Assembly (NCBI GenBank): GCA_947465645.1
Contig: CANIBQ010000044.1
Location: 1-40,799 of the forward strand
DNA from: Acidobacteriota bacterium
GTDB taxonomy: Bacteria > Acidobacteriota > Vicinamibacteria > Vicinamibacterales > UBA2999
Reading direction: 5' to 3'
Length of the DNA: 40,799 nt
In this document: positions 1-6,222 of the stretch, piece after piece
Position numbering within the stretch: the first letter of the stretch is position 1
How the letters are laid out: each line of letters starts with the position of its first letter
Translations under genes and position numbers: made by a program
Notes under the pieces: generated by a model
What the model saw: only the letters and a program-made list of their open reading frames with translations
Database searches by the model: none
Told to the model about the DNA's origin: nothing

Positions 1-735
1 GAACAGGGAGCGGATTACCGTGAAGTCGGGGCCGCGATGCATCCCCGGCTCGAAGTGAATCACCGAGTCGGGACGCGTCAGCCGCCAGATGCCGTACGCC
101 GACACCAGCGAGCTGCTCGCGACCGTGCCGTACGCGGCTCCGATCGTTCCGAGCCTGGGAATCAGGATCACGTTGAAGACGATCGTCAGGACCGTCATCC
201 CGATCCCGAGACGGAGGGGCGTATGCGGATCGCCGGCGGCGCGGAAGGCGCCGCTCAGCATGAAGAACATCATCATGCCGATGATGCCGATGAACATGGT
301 TCGGAGGAACGGCAACGCCTCGGCATGCACCTCGGGCGCGGCGTTCACGAGGTTGAGGAGCGATGGTGCGGCGAGCCAGCCCGCCGCCCCAAGAAGTACC
401 GCGAGGCCAGCGGCGGTGAGGAACGACTGGTAGACGACGCGATTGACCTTGTCGGGCTCGTTGGCACCGGCGAAGCGCGCGACGAGCACCGCCATGCCGG
501 TAAACACCGAGCTGGCGAAGACAATGACGACCAGGATGATCTGCCAGCTCACGCCGATCGCGGCGTTGGCGGTGTAGCCGACATAGTGCCCCACCATGGC
601 GTGATCGATGATGCCCTGCAGCCCGGCGATGACGTTCTGCAGCATCGTCGGCCACGCGAGGCGCCAGACGGCTGGACCTATGGGGCCTTCGATGAGAGAC
701 CGATCGAATTTTCGCTGGGACGTGGGACCGGCCAT
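1..735 (-). CDS. MATE-family multidrug/cation antiporter, N-terminal part (cut by window edge)
   Basis: The reverse strand is open from an ATG at 735 to the left edge, giving the first 245 residues of an integral membrane protein. Hydrophobic segments alternate with short loops, and the beginning carries the MATE-like stretch PAVWRLAWPTMLQNVIAGLQ followed by a D-x-A-M-V-G-type motif (IIDHAMVGHY), which is where MATE transporters place their first two helices. Around residues 150-185 an FRAAGDPHTPLRLG stretch matches the MATE loop 'RGxGDTxTP'. Family members use Na+ or H+ gradients to export cationic compounds across the inner membrane; the substrate here cannot be read from sequence. About 200 C-terminal residues lie outside the window. 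Only ORFs on the opposite strand are closed here, but they lack any domain and are shadows. Family call is confident; physiological role is not. Confidence 0.88.
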   Translation of the reverse strand, partial: MAGPTSQRKFDRSLIEGPIGPAVWRLAWPTMLQNVIAGLQGIIDHAMVGHYVGYTANAAIGVSWQIILVVIVFASSVFTGMAVLVARFAGANEPDKVNRVVYQSFLTAAGLAVLLGAAGWLAAPSLLNLVNAAPEVHAEALPFLRTMFIGIIGMMMFFMLSGAFRAAGDPHTPLRLGIGMTVLTIVFNVILIPRLGTIGAAYGTVASSSLVSAYGIWRLTRPDSVIHFEPGMHRGPDFTVIRSLF

Positions 736-777
736 TCGGAAATATGAATCCGAGGCGAGTCTACTACGGAGCCACGC

Positions 778-1308
778 ATGAAAGAAGATACGCGGCTGTT
801 GGATTTCTACGCGGGACGCGGCGGTGATCACCGCGGGCGAACGCTATCGGACGTTCATCGATTCCCGGTCGAGATGCTAGAGCACGAACACGATTTCATC
901 CAGTGGCTGTTTCCCCTGCGGACCCCGAGTCCGGTCAATCCCGAGGCGCCAACGCTCGGCGAGCAGGACGTCGAGCAGTTTCGATCGAACGACGCGTTGA
1001 GGATCCGGTTGCAGCAGTCCTTCGAGCTCATGCTCGATTTCTATGGGCTGGCGTTGAACGAACGCGACGGCAACCTCGTGGTTCAGAGGGCCGACACGTT
1101 CAGCCTGCGCGCGAAGAACTGGCTGACGCCTGGCAACCACAACTTCCTTCGCATCACGCGCATTCTCAAGTCGATGACCATGCTGGGGCAGGACGACCTC
1201 GCACGGGCGTTCCTCGAATGTCTGACGACGATCTTCGACGACTATCGCGAAGTCATCGGTGATCGCACATGGCGGTTCTGGAGTGCGGCGCGTACCGACA
1301 CGGGCTAA
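778..1308 (+). CDS. Opioid growth factor receptor (OGFr) N-terminal-domain protein, bacterial
   Basis: This 176-residue protein is made up almost entirely of the OGFr conserved region. The signatures seen are FYAGRGGDHRGR (residues 10-21), then EHDFIQWLFPL (37-47), the 'S-P-V-N-P-E-A-P-T-L' segment and a 'MLDFYGL' segment near residue 85. In animals this fold is the N-terminal part of the opioid growth factor receptor; stand-alone bacterial versions are known as domains but their biochemical role is, to my knowledge, unestablished. No signal peptide or membrane helix is visible, so it is probably cytosolic. It diverges from the MATE gene with about 40 bases between starts, and a palindromic repeat cluster follows its stop. 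The ATG at 778 is the only sensible start. The domain call is based on motif recognition; function is unknown. Confidence 0.8.
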   Translation: MKEDTRLLDFYAGRGGDHRGRTLSDVHRFPVEMLEHEHDFIQWLFPLRTPSPVNPEAPTLGEQDVEQFRSNDALRIRLQQSFELMLDFYGLALNERDGNLVVQRADTFSLRAKNWLTPGNHNFLRITRILKSMTMLGQDDLARAFLECLTTIFDDYREVIGDRTWRFWSAARTDTG

Positions 1309-1334
1309 CGGACTAGCTAGAGCAGTTTCTATTC

Positions 1335-1433
1335 GTACGTAGTGTCCGGCTTTAGCCGGACCTTGTGGCTATAGCCGGACCTTGTGGGCGTCGGCTTTTC
1401 ACGACGGTCCGGCTAAAGCCGGACACTACGTAC
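1335..1433. repeat. Palindromic intergenic repeat cluster (GGCT-NN-AGCC cores, 28-bp inverted arms)
   Basis: A 28-bp arm at 1335-1362 is repeated in perfect inverted orientation at 1406-1433. Each arm itself contains the small palindrome TCCGGCT-NN-AGCCGGA (1345-1360 and 1408-1423). A third core, GGCTATAGCC, lies between them at 1367-1376 and is flanked by a direct repeat of CCGGACCTTGTGG. The whole block could form one long cruciform or hairpin. The same GGCT-NN-AGCC core recurs at 15025-15046, 15089-15108 and 40414-40433, so this is a REP-like family. The block sits between the 3' ends of two convergent genes, where it may also act as a transcription barrier. Confidence 0.85.
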
Positions 1434-1534
1434 AAATGGAAAACGGTCTAAGGCACCGAAACGCCGATCTGAATCGCCTGTCCGACCGACCTCACGCGCG
1501 TGAAGCGCGCAGCACGTCTATCGTTTAGGGCGGT

Positions 1535-1921
1535 TTAGGCCGGTACGATGTCCGTCCGCGTGAAGTCGTCGCCGACGAAAAGCAGGGTGTCGCCCGCGGC
1601 GGCGGCGCTGGCATACGCGAGGCAGTCGCCGAAGTTCAGCGCGGCGGCATGCCGTCCGCGACCGAATCGGCGGAACGCGTCAGCGGCGACGTGCCACTCG
1701 CGTTCGCCAAAGGGAACTACCGTAACGGCCAGCTCCTTCACGAGGCCCTCGACGTCGCCAGCGGCAGTGGTACGCCGCCGGCCTGCCACCACCAGGCTCG
1801 TTTCGACCAGCGTCGGCGCCCCCACACGTACGTGGTCGGCCTCGAGGATCCGGTCCACCAGGTCGAGATATCCCGGCTCCGCGAAGAGCACCGCGATGAG
1901 GGCGGAGGAGTCCAGCGTCAC
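1535..1921 (-). CDS. vapC: PIN-domain ribonuclease toxin, VapC family
   Basis: A 128-residue PIN domain protein. It starts with the typical LDSSALIAVLF strand-helix and shows the four acidic positions expected of the Mg2+-dependent nuclease centre: D4, E40 (in LVETSLV), D99 (in NFGDCLAYA) and D118 (in FVGDDF). VapC toxins cleave specific RNAs, often tRNAs or rRNA, when freed from their antitoxin. The start is taken as GTG at 1921, which overlaps the stop of the upstream antitoxin gene by four bases (GTGA), the usual translational coupling in vapBC operons. A longer open frame extends upstream on the same strand but covers vapB in another frame and is not expected to be used. All catalytic acids are present, so the toxin looks intact; its RNA target cannot be inferred. 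Confidence 0.9.
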   Translation of the reverse strand: MTLDSSALIAVLFAEPGYLDLVDRILEADHVRVGAPTLVETSLVVAGRRRTTAAGDVEGLVKELAVTVVPFGEREWHVAADAFRRFGRGRHAAALNFGDCLAYASAAAAGDTLLFVGDDFTRTDIVPA

Positions 1922-2187
1922 ACCCCCTCCTTCCCATAGCCCAGGATTTCGTCTTCTTCCGCGCGCGTCAGCCGCCGGCCCATCTCGTTCGGGGGCAGCG
2001 TCGGCCAGACGTGCTTCTCCAGGAACCGCAAGACCCGGGCGCGCCGCTGGTCGGCCGGGCCGCTCTTGAGTCGGCGCTGACGTTCTTCGAGAGCCCGGCG
2101 GATCGCTTCGGTCTTCGACTCGCCGGTCAGGCGCGCAACCTCCGCCGCCAGCCGCTCGACCTCGGAATTCTTGATGTTGAGCGCCAT
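1918..2187 (-). CDS. vapB: VapB-type antitoxin (PSK/Rv0623-like)
   Basis: This 89-residue protein begins MALNIKNSEVERLAAEVARL, followed by TGESKTEAIRRALEERQRR, the pattern of the PSK transcription-factor-like VapB antitoxins: a short N-terminal ribbon-helix-helix DNA-binding part, then a C-terminal tail that wraps the PIN toxin. The basic middle and acidic 'TRAEEDEILGYGKEGV' tail fit that division. It precedes and overlaps vapC by four bases. Immediately upstream (2190-2219) is a perfect inverted repeat, the expected autoregulatory operator, which ends only two bases before the ATG. There is no recognisable ribosome binding site in that space, so the message may be leaderless. Family membership is inferred from sequence pattern and the vapC partner. 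Confidence 0.88.
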   Translation of the reverse strand: MALNIKNSEVERLAAEVARLTGESKTEAIRRALEERQRRLKSGPADQRRARVLRFLEKHVWPTLPPNEMGRRLTRAEEDEILGYGKEGV

Positions 2188-2189
2188 GA

Positions 2190-2219
2190 TTACACCATGG
2201 TAGACGATCCATGGTGTAA
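2190..2219 (-). promoter_or_regulatory. Probable VapBC operator (11-bp perfect inverted repeat)
   Basis: TTACACCATGG at 2190-2200 is repeated in perfect inverted orientation (CCATGGTGTAA) at 2209-2219 with an 8-base spacer. It lies immediately upstream of the vapB start at 2187. VapB/VapBC complexes normally bind such palindromes over their own promoter, so this is the likely conditional-cooperativity operator. The proximity to the ATG means that bound repressor would cover the transcription start. Confidence 0.72.
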
Positions 2220-2229
2220 GGGTGTAGTC

Positions 2230-4134
2230 CTAGACGTCGAGCTCTTCGGCGTCTTCCGCACGCTCCATGATGAAGCGGAAGCGCGCCGAGGCGTCCTTGC
2301 CCATCAGCTCGTTGATCACGCGGTCGGTCACGATCTGATCGGAGACCTCGACGCGCAGGAGGCGCCGCGTCTTCGGATTCAGCGTCGTCTCCCAGAGCAC
2401 CTTCGGCATCATCTCGCCAAGGCCCTTGAACCTGGTGATCTCCGGGGAGCCGCGTCCGTTGCCGTGCTGCTTCAGGATGCGATCGCGGTGCGCATCGTCG
2501 AGCGCCCAGTGGCTCTCCTTGCCGATGTCGATCCGGTACAGCGGCGGCTGCGCGAGAAAAACTCTCCCGTTGGCGATGAGCTGCGGGAGATGGCGATAGA
2601 GAAACGTCAGGAGCAGCGTCGCGATGTGGTGACCGTCGGAATCGGCATCGGCGAGGATGATCACCTTGCCGTACCGAAGCCTGGCCAGCTCGAAGCTCTT
2701 GCCCATGCTGCAGCCGAGCGCGGTGACGAGATCGGCCAGTTCCTTGTTCTCGAGCACCTTGGCCAGCGTCATGCCCTCGGTGTTCATCACCTTGCCGCGA
2801 AGCGGCAGGATGGCCTGCCGCGCGCGGTCGCGCCCCTGCTTCGCAGACCCGCCGGCCGAATCGCCCTCGACGACAAACAGCTCGCTGTCCTCGCGGCCGG
2901 AGTTCGAGCAGTCGCTGAGTTTGCCCGGCAGGTTCAGTCGGCCCGTCGTCGCCGTCTTTCGCGTGACCTCCGCCTGCGCGGCACGGCTCGCCTCGCGCGC
3001 GCGGGCGGCGAGAATAATCCGGCCGACGATCGACTCGGCGACGCTGCGATTGTGATTCAGCCAGTGCTCGAGCGCCGGACGCACGGCTGAATCAAGAATC
3101 GACGTCAGCTCCGGGTTGTTGAGGCGATCCTTGGTCTGACCCTGGAACTGCGGCTCGGCGATGAAGATGCTCAGGACGCCGGTCAATCCCTCGCGGATGT
3201 CTTCGGCGCTCAGCGTGACGCCCTTCGGCGAGAGGTTGTGCGTGTCGATGTAGTTGCGCACCGCCTTGCCGAGGCCCGCCCGCAAGCCGGTCTCGTGGGT
3301 GCCGCCAGACGCGGTCGGGATGCCGTTGACGTAGCTGCGAATGTGCTCGTCGGTGGCTTCGGTCCATTGCAGCACGAGGTCGAGCTTCGGGCCGCTCTCG
3401 CGCTCGAGGACGAACGGCGCCTCGTGCACCGGCTTTGCCGACCGCTCCGTCACGATCTTCTTCAGGAAGTCGATCAGGCCTTCCTTGTGCTCGAAGACCT
3501 CCTTCTGGCGGTCGGGCTCGTTGTCGAAAGTGACCTTCACGCCGCGGTGGATGTAGCTGGCCACCTCGAGACGCTCGCGGATCGTCGCGGCGTCGAACTC
3601 GACCTTCGGAAAGATCGTGGAGTCGGGATGGAAATAGACGGTCGTTCCGGTTCCGCGGGCTGGTCCGGCTTTCTTCAGCGGGCCGGTCGGCTTGCCGCGC
3701 GTGAACGACATCTCCCAGAGGGCGCCGTCGCGCTTGACGCTCGCGCGCAGTTCGCTCGAGAGCGCGTTGACGACGCTGGCGCCGACGCCGTGGAGCCCGC
3801 CGGCCGTCTTATAGCTTCCGTGCTCGAACTTGCCGCCCGCGTGCAGCACCGTGAAGATGACTTCGAGCGCGCTCTTCTTCGTCGCTGGATGCGTGTCGAC
3901 CGGGATGCCGCGGCCATCGTCGGAGATCGTGATCGAGCTGCCGTCGGCGTGCAGCGTCACGTTGATGTTGGACGCGAAGCCGTTCATGGCTTCGTCTACG
4001 GCGTTGTCGAGAATCTCCCAGACCAGGTGATGGAGGCCCGCGGTCCCGACGCCGCCGATATACATCCCGGGGCGCTTGCGGACAGGTTCCAGGCCCTCGA
4101 GGACGGTGATGTCTTTGGCTGTGTAAGTGGACAA
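2230..4134 (-). CDS. parE: Type IIA DNA topoisomerase ATPase subunit (ParE/GyrB family, topoisomerase IV-like)
   Basis: A full-length 634-residue B subunit. The GHKL ATPase domain shows EILDNAVDEA (about 40-49, with the catalytic Glu and Mg-binding Asn), ISDDGRGIP, and GGLHGVGASVVNALS; the transducer domain follows, then the TOPRIM domain with EGDSAGGSAKQGRDR and LADADSDGHHIATLLL, and a C-terminal MMPKVLWETTLNP motif. It powers strand passage with the ParC-like subunit encoded at 6223-8610. The length (about 630 residues without the gamma-proteobacterial GyrB insertion) and partner suggest topoisomerase IV rather than gyrase, but GyrB cannot be excluded without a tree. The only in-frame start is a TTG at 4134 (reading MSTYTAKDITVLEGLEPVRK); an upstream stop closes the frame. 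A diverged repeat shared with 22231-22300 lies directly upstream. Confidence 0.92.
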   Translation of the reverse strand: MSTYTAKDITVLEGLEPVRKRPGMYIGGVGTAGLHHLVWEILDNAVDEAMNGFASNINVTLHADGSSITISDDGRGIPVDTHPATKKSALEVIFTVLHAGGKFEHGSYKTAGGLHGVGASVVNALSSELRASVKRDGALWEMSFTRGKPTGPLKKAGPARGTGTTVYFHPDSTIFPKVEFDAATIRERLEVASYIHRGVKVTFDNEPDRQKEVFEHKEGLIDFLKKIVTERSAKPVHEAPFVLERESGPKLDLVLQWTEATDEHIRSYVNGIPTASGGTHETGLRAGLGKAVRNYIDTHNLSPKGVTLSAEDIREGLTGVLSIFIAEPQFQGQTKDRLNNPELTSILDSAVRPALEHWLNHNRSVAESIVGRIILAARAREASRAAQAEVTRKTATTGRLNLPGKLSDCSNSGREDSELFVVEGDSAGGSAKQGRDRARQAILPLRGKVMNTEGMTLAKVLENKELADLVTALGCSMGKSFELARLRYGKVIILADADSDGHHIATLLLTFLYRHLPQLIANGRVFLAQPPLYRIDIGKESHWALDDAHRDRILKQHGNGRGSPEITRFKGLGEMMPKVLWETTLNPKTRRLLRVEVSDQIVTDRVINELMGKDASARFRFIMERAEDAEELDV

Positions 4135-4153
4135 CGAACTAGTGGACCGTTCG

Positions 4154-4223
4154 AACTGATTGCGTACTACTCACAACAAGCCTCCGAGCGCGAACTCCCG
4201 GCCGCGACATCGGAGTGGCCGGT
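4154..4223. repeat. Diverged promoter-region repeat, copy 1
   Basis: An ungapped alignment of 4154-4223 with 22231-22300 matches at about 53 of 70 positions. The strongest block is CCCGGCCGCGACATCGGAG plus GGCCGGT, which forms a hairpin (CCGGCCGC pairing with G[T/C]GGCCGG around a 9-base loop). Both copies lie just upstream of a minus-strand gene (parE here, an acetyltransferase there) and between divergently read genes. It could be a remnant of a duplicated promoter region or a small mobile repeat. Confidence 0.6.
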
Positions 4224-4276
4224 GGAGCTTCGGAAAAACACGCCATTAGGGTAGCATCTCCGGCGGAGCGCCTTAC

Positions 4277-4612
4277 CTGGTCGCGCGGTTACTCGCCGCC
4301 GCCGTCGCATCGCTCGTCGTCATCGCGCTCGCTGGCGTGATGCTGTCGCTATCCGAACGCCCGTTCCGGGCAACCCCTGCATGGACCGTCACGAAGACGA
4401 CGGCCGCGAATTTCACGCTGGTGGTGGATGTGGAGGCCGCGCGAATGGATCAGGCGCAGGAGATCGCCGAGTCGATCGTCGCGCCCGTGCGGGCCCGAGG
4501 CTATGAGGAGGTGCTCGTCTACGTGCATCCGCTGGGGCGGCGCGACGAGACGACGGAGGTCCGCCGCGTGCAGTGGACGCCACGCGGCGGGTACGTCGAA
4601 ACGAGCTACTAA
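4277..4612 (+). CDS. Small membrane-anchored protein of unknown function
   Basis: The frame ending at TAA 4610-4612 encodes a short protein whose C-terminal part (VVDVEAARMDQAQEIAESIV ... EEVLVYVHPLG) looks like a compact alpha/beta domain. Upstream of the first GTG/ATG (4337/4340) the same frame continues as a run of Ala, Leu, Val and Ile residues from about 4277 to 4350, a convincing membrane anchor or uncleaved signal that a start at 4337 would cut in half. No ATG or GTG precedes it; a CTG at 4277 has GGAG-like sequence (4265-4268) at good spacing, and the frame is closed by a stop at 4247. I therefore place the start at CTG 4277 with reserve. Its stop overlaps the stop of the convergent NYN gene (4609-4612). 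I do not recognise a family. Confidence 0.5.
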   Translation: MVARLLAAAVASLVVIALAGVMLSLSERPFRATPAWTVTKTTAANFTLVVDVEAARMDQAQEIAESIVAPVRARGYEEVLVYVHPLGRRDETTEVRRVQWTPRGGYVETSY

Positions 4613-6141
4613 TCGTTGTCCGCGGCTTCGGACTTGGTGCGCGCGCTCTTGCGGGCGCGCGGCTTCGGCGTACGGCCGGCGGCGGCAGGCCTGGCTGCCT
4701 TCGGGGCTGCCGCCTTCCGCTTGCGTCGGCTCTTCGTCGGCATTTCAGACGCGACCATTTCGACGTCGGCCGGCGACTCTACCGGTTCGGCATCGACGAT
4801 AGGCGGTTCGCCAACGGCTTCCGCCGCAACAGGCTGGCCCTCTACCACGTCGACCGTCGCGTCGACGTCCCCGCCGTCCGATCCGCGATATTCCACCGGC
4901 GTCGTGGCTGAACGTCCCGTCAGGTTTGCGCCTGGAAAGAGCCGAACAGCGCCCTGGCGATCGCGTTCGATGCGAACCACGCCTTCCTTGCCCGCTGCGC
5001 GAAACAGATCGACGACCGACGCGAAACCGTAGTTGCGTTCGTCGAAGCCCTCGATCGAGGTGCGGACAAACGCCTTCGCCTGTCGTACGTACATCGGCCA
5101 CCGCGGAGGGGTCGCGGCATCCGTGAATGCGCGCTGCACCGCCTTGATGCCGTCCTGCATCGTCATCGGCGATGCAGGCAGGGTTTCCTCATCCTCGTCG
5201 TTCGCAGGGATTCCAGGAATCGCCGTCACAGGCGGCGCAGGCGGTGCCGGCCGTGAATGACCCCGCCGAGCGGAGTCAGGCCGCGCCTGCGGCTCCGCCT
5301 CTGGCTCCGCGTCCACCGGGGCCTGCGACACCACCGGGTGCGCCTCGCCGTCTTCGACCGGCTCGACGAGCATGCTGCGTCCCGAGTTCTTCAGCGTGAC
5401 CGCGCCGGCCTTGGCCACCTTCTCCATGAAGTCGCGGAAGCTGCTGGCGCCGTACTCGCGCTCCGAGAACGTCGAGTCGAGCTGAAGGAGCGTGCTCTTC
5501 AGCAGGCCGAGTTGCGGCGAGACTTCGCGGTCGGACAGGACCTTCAACGCGCGCTTCACGAGCGGTAGCGCCTTGGTAATCGCACTCGGGGCGATTGCGG
5601 CGATCGCGCTCGCGCCGGCTGCCGGCTTCGCGCCGCGCTCGCCGCCGCGGTGGCTGCGGCTGCTGCCCACGAGGTTCTCATACGCGATGAACTCGTGGCA
5701 GTTCTTCTGCATCGTCTGGCTCGTGAACTGGCGGCCGCCGACGACGATCACCGTGCGGCCGTACTGCTTCAGCTTCTCGACGAGCGAGATGAAATCACTG
5801 TCGCCGCCGACGATGACGAAGGCGTTGATGTGATCGTGGGTGAACGCCATCTCGAGCGCATCGAGCGCCATGGTGATGTCGGCGCCGTTCTTGTCGCCGC
5901 CGGGCGTCAGGTTGCGCTGGACCATCCGGATGGCATGCTGCGAGAGGACGCGGCTGTAGTCGCCGGCGCGCTTCCAGTCGCTGTAGGCAATCTTGGTGAC
6001 GATCTCGCCGCGTTCCTTGATGGCCTCGAGAACGAGGCCGATGTCGAACTGGCCGCCGATGGTGCTCTTCACGCCGATCTCGACGTTGTCGAAATCGATG
6101 AAGACGGCGATCCGGGTACTGCGTGTGTCTGTGAGGCTCAT
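4609..6141 (-). CDS. NYN-domain (LabA/PIN-like) putative RNase with two OST-HTH/LOTUS domains
   Basis: A 510-residue protein. The N-terminal NYN domain (about 10-160) shows IAVFIDFDNVEIG with D16 and D18, DKNGADITMALDALEMA and VIVGGDSDFISLVEKLKQYG, the acidic residues of the metal-dependent nuclease fold shared with PIN and MARF1-type proteins. Two LOTUS/OST-HTH winged-helix domains follow, roughly 193-270 (ALPLVKRALKVLSDREVSPQ onward) and 325-400 (FDERNYGFASVVDLFRAAGK), which bind RNA in other systems. The last 45 residues are a Lys/Arg/Ala-rich tail. Family knowledge suggests RNA recognition and cleavage; the target is unknown. It lies between parC (81 bases upstream) and a convergent membrane gene, on the same strand as the two topoisomerase genes. 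Domain calls are confident, function is inferred. Confidence 0.88.
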   Translation of the reverse strand: MSLTDTRSTRIAVFIDFDNVEIGVKSTIGGQFDIGLVLEAIKERGEIVTKIAYSDWKRAGDYSRVLSQHAIRMVQRNLTPGGDKNGADITMALDALEMAFTHDHINAFVIVGGDSDFISLVEKLKQYGRTVIVVGGRQFTSQTMQKNCHEFIAYENLVGSSRSHRGGERGAKPAAGASAIAAIAPSAITKALPLVKRALKVLSDREVSPQLGLLKSTLLQLDSTFSEREYGASSFRDFMEKVAKAGAVTLKNSGRSMLVEPVEDGEAHPVVSQAPVDAEPEAEPQARPDSARRGHSRPAPPAPPVTAIPGIPANDEDEETLPASPMTMQDGIKAVQRAFTDAATPPRWPMYVRQAKAFVRTSIEGFDERNYGFASVVDLFRAAGKEGVVRIERDRQGAVRLFPGANLTGRSATTPVEYRGSDGGDVDATVDVVEGQPVAAEAVGEPPIVDAEPVESPADVEMVASEMPTKSRRKRKAAAPKAARPAAAGRTPKPRARKSARTKSEAADND

Positions 6142-6222
6142 GAATCTTTCGACGCGCCTGGTGGCGCGGACTTGGTTACTCCGGGAGGGAGAGGGTCGTT
6201 CGTAGGTCGCTACAGTATACGT

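Noticed and set aside
37..747. Plus-strand ORFs at the left edge
   Set aside because: They oppose a clear MATE transporter read on the minus strand that runs off the window.
2011..3090. Long plus-strand ORF (359 codons) opposite parE
   Set aside because: It lies antisense to conserved ATPase and TOPRIM motifs of parE and has no domain of its own; GC-rich codon use opens the opposite frame.
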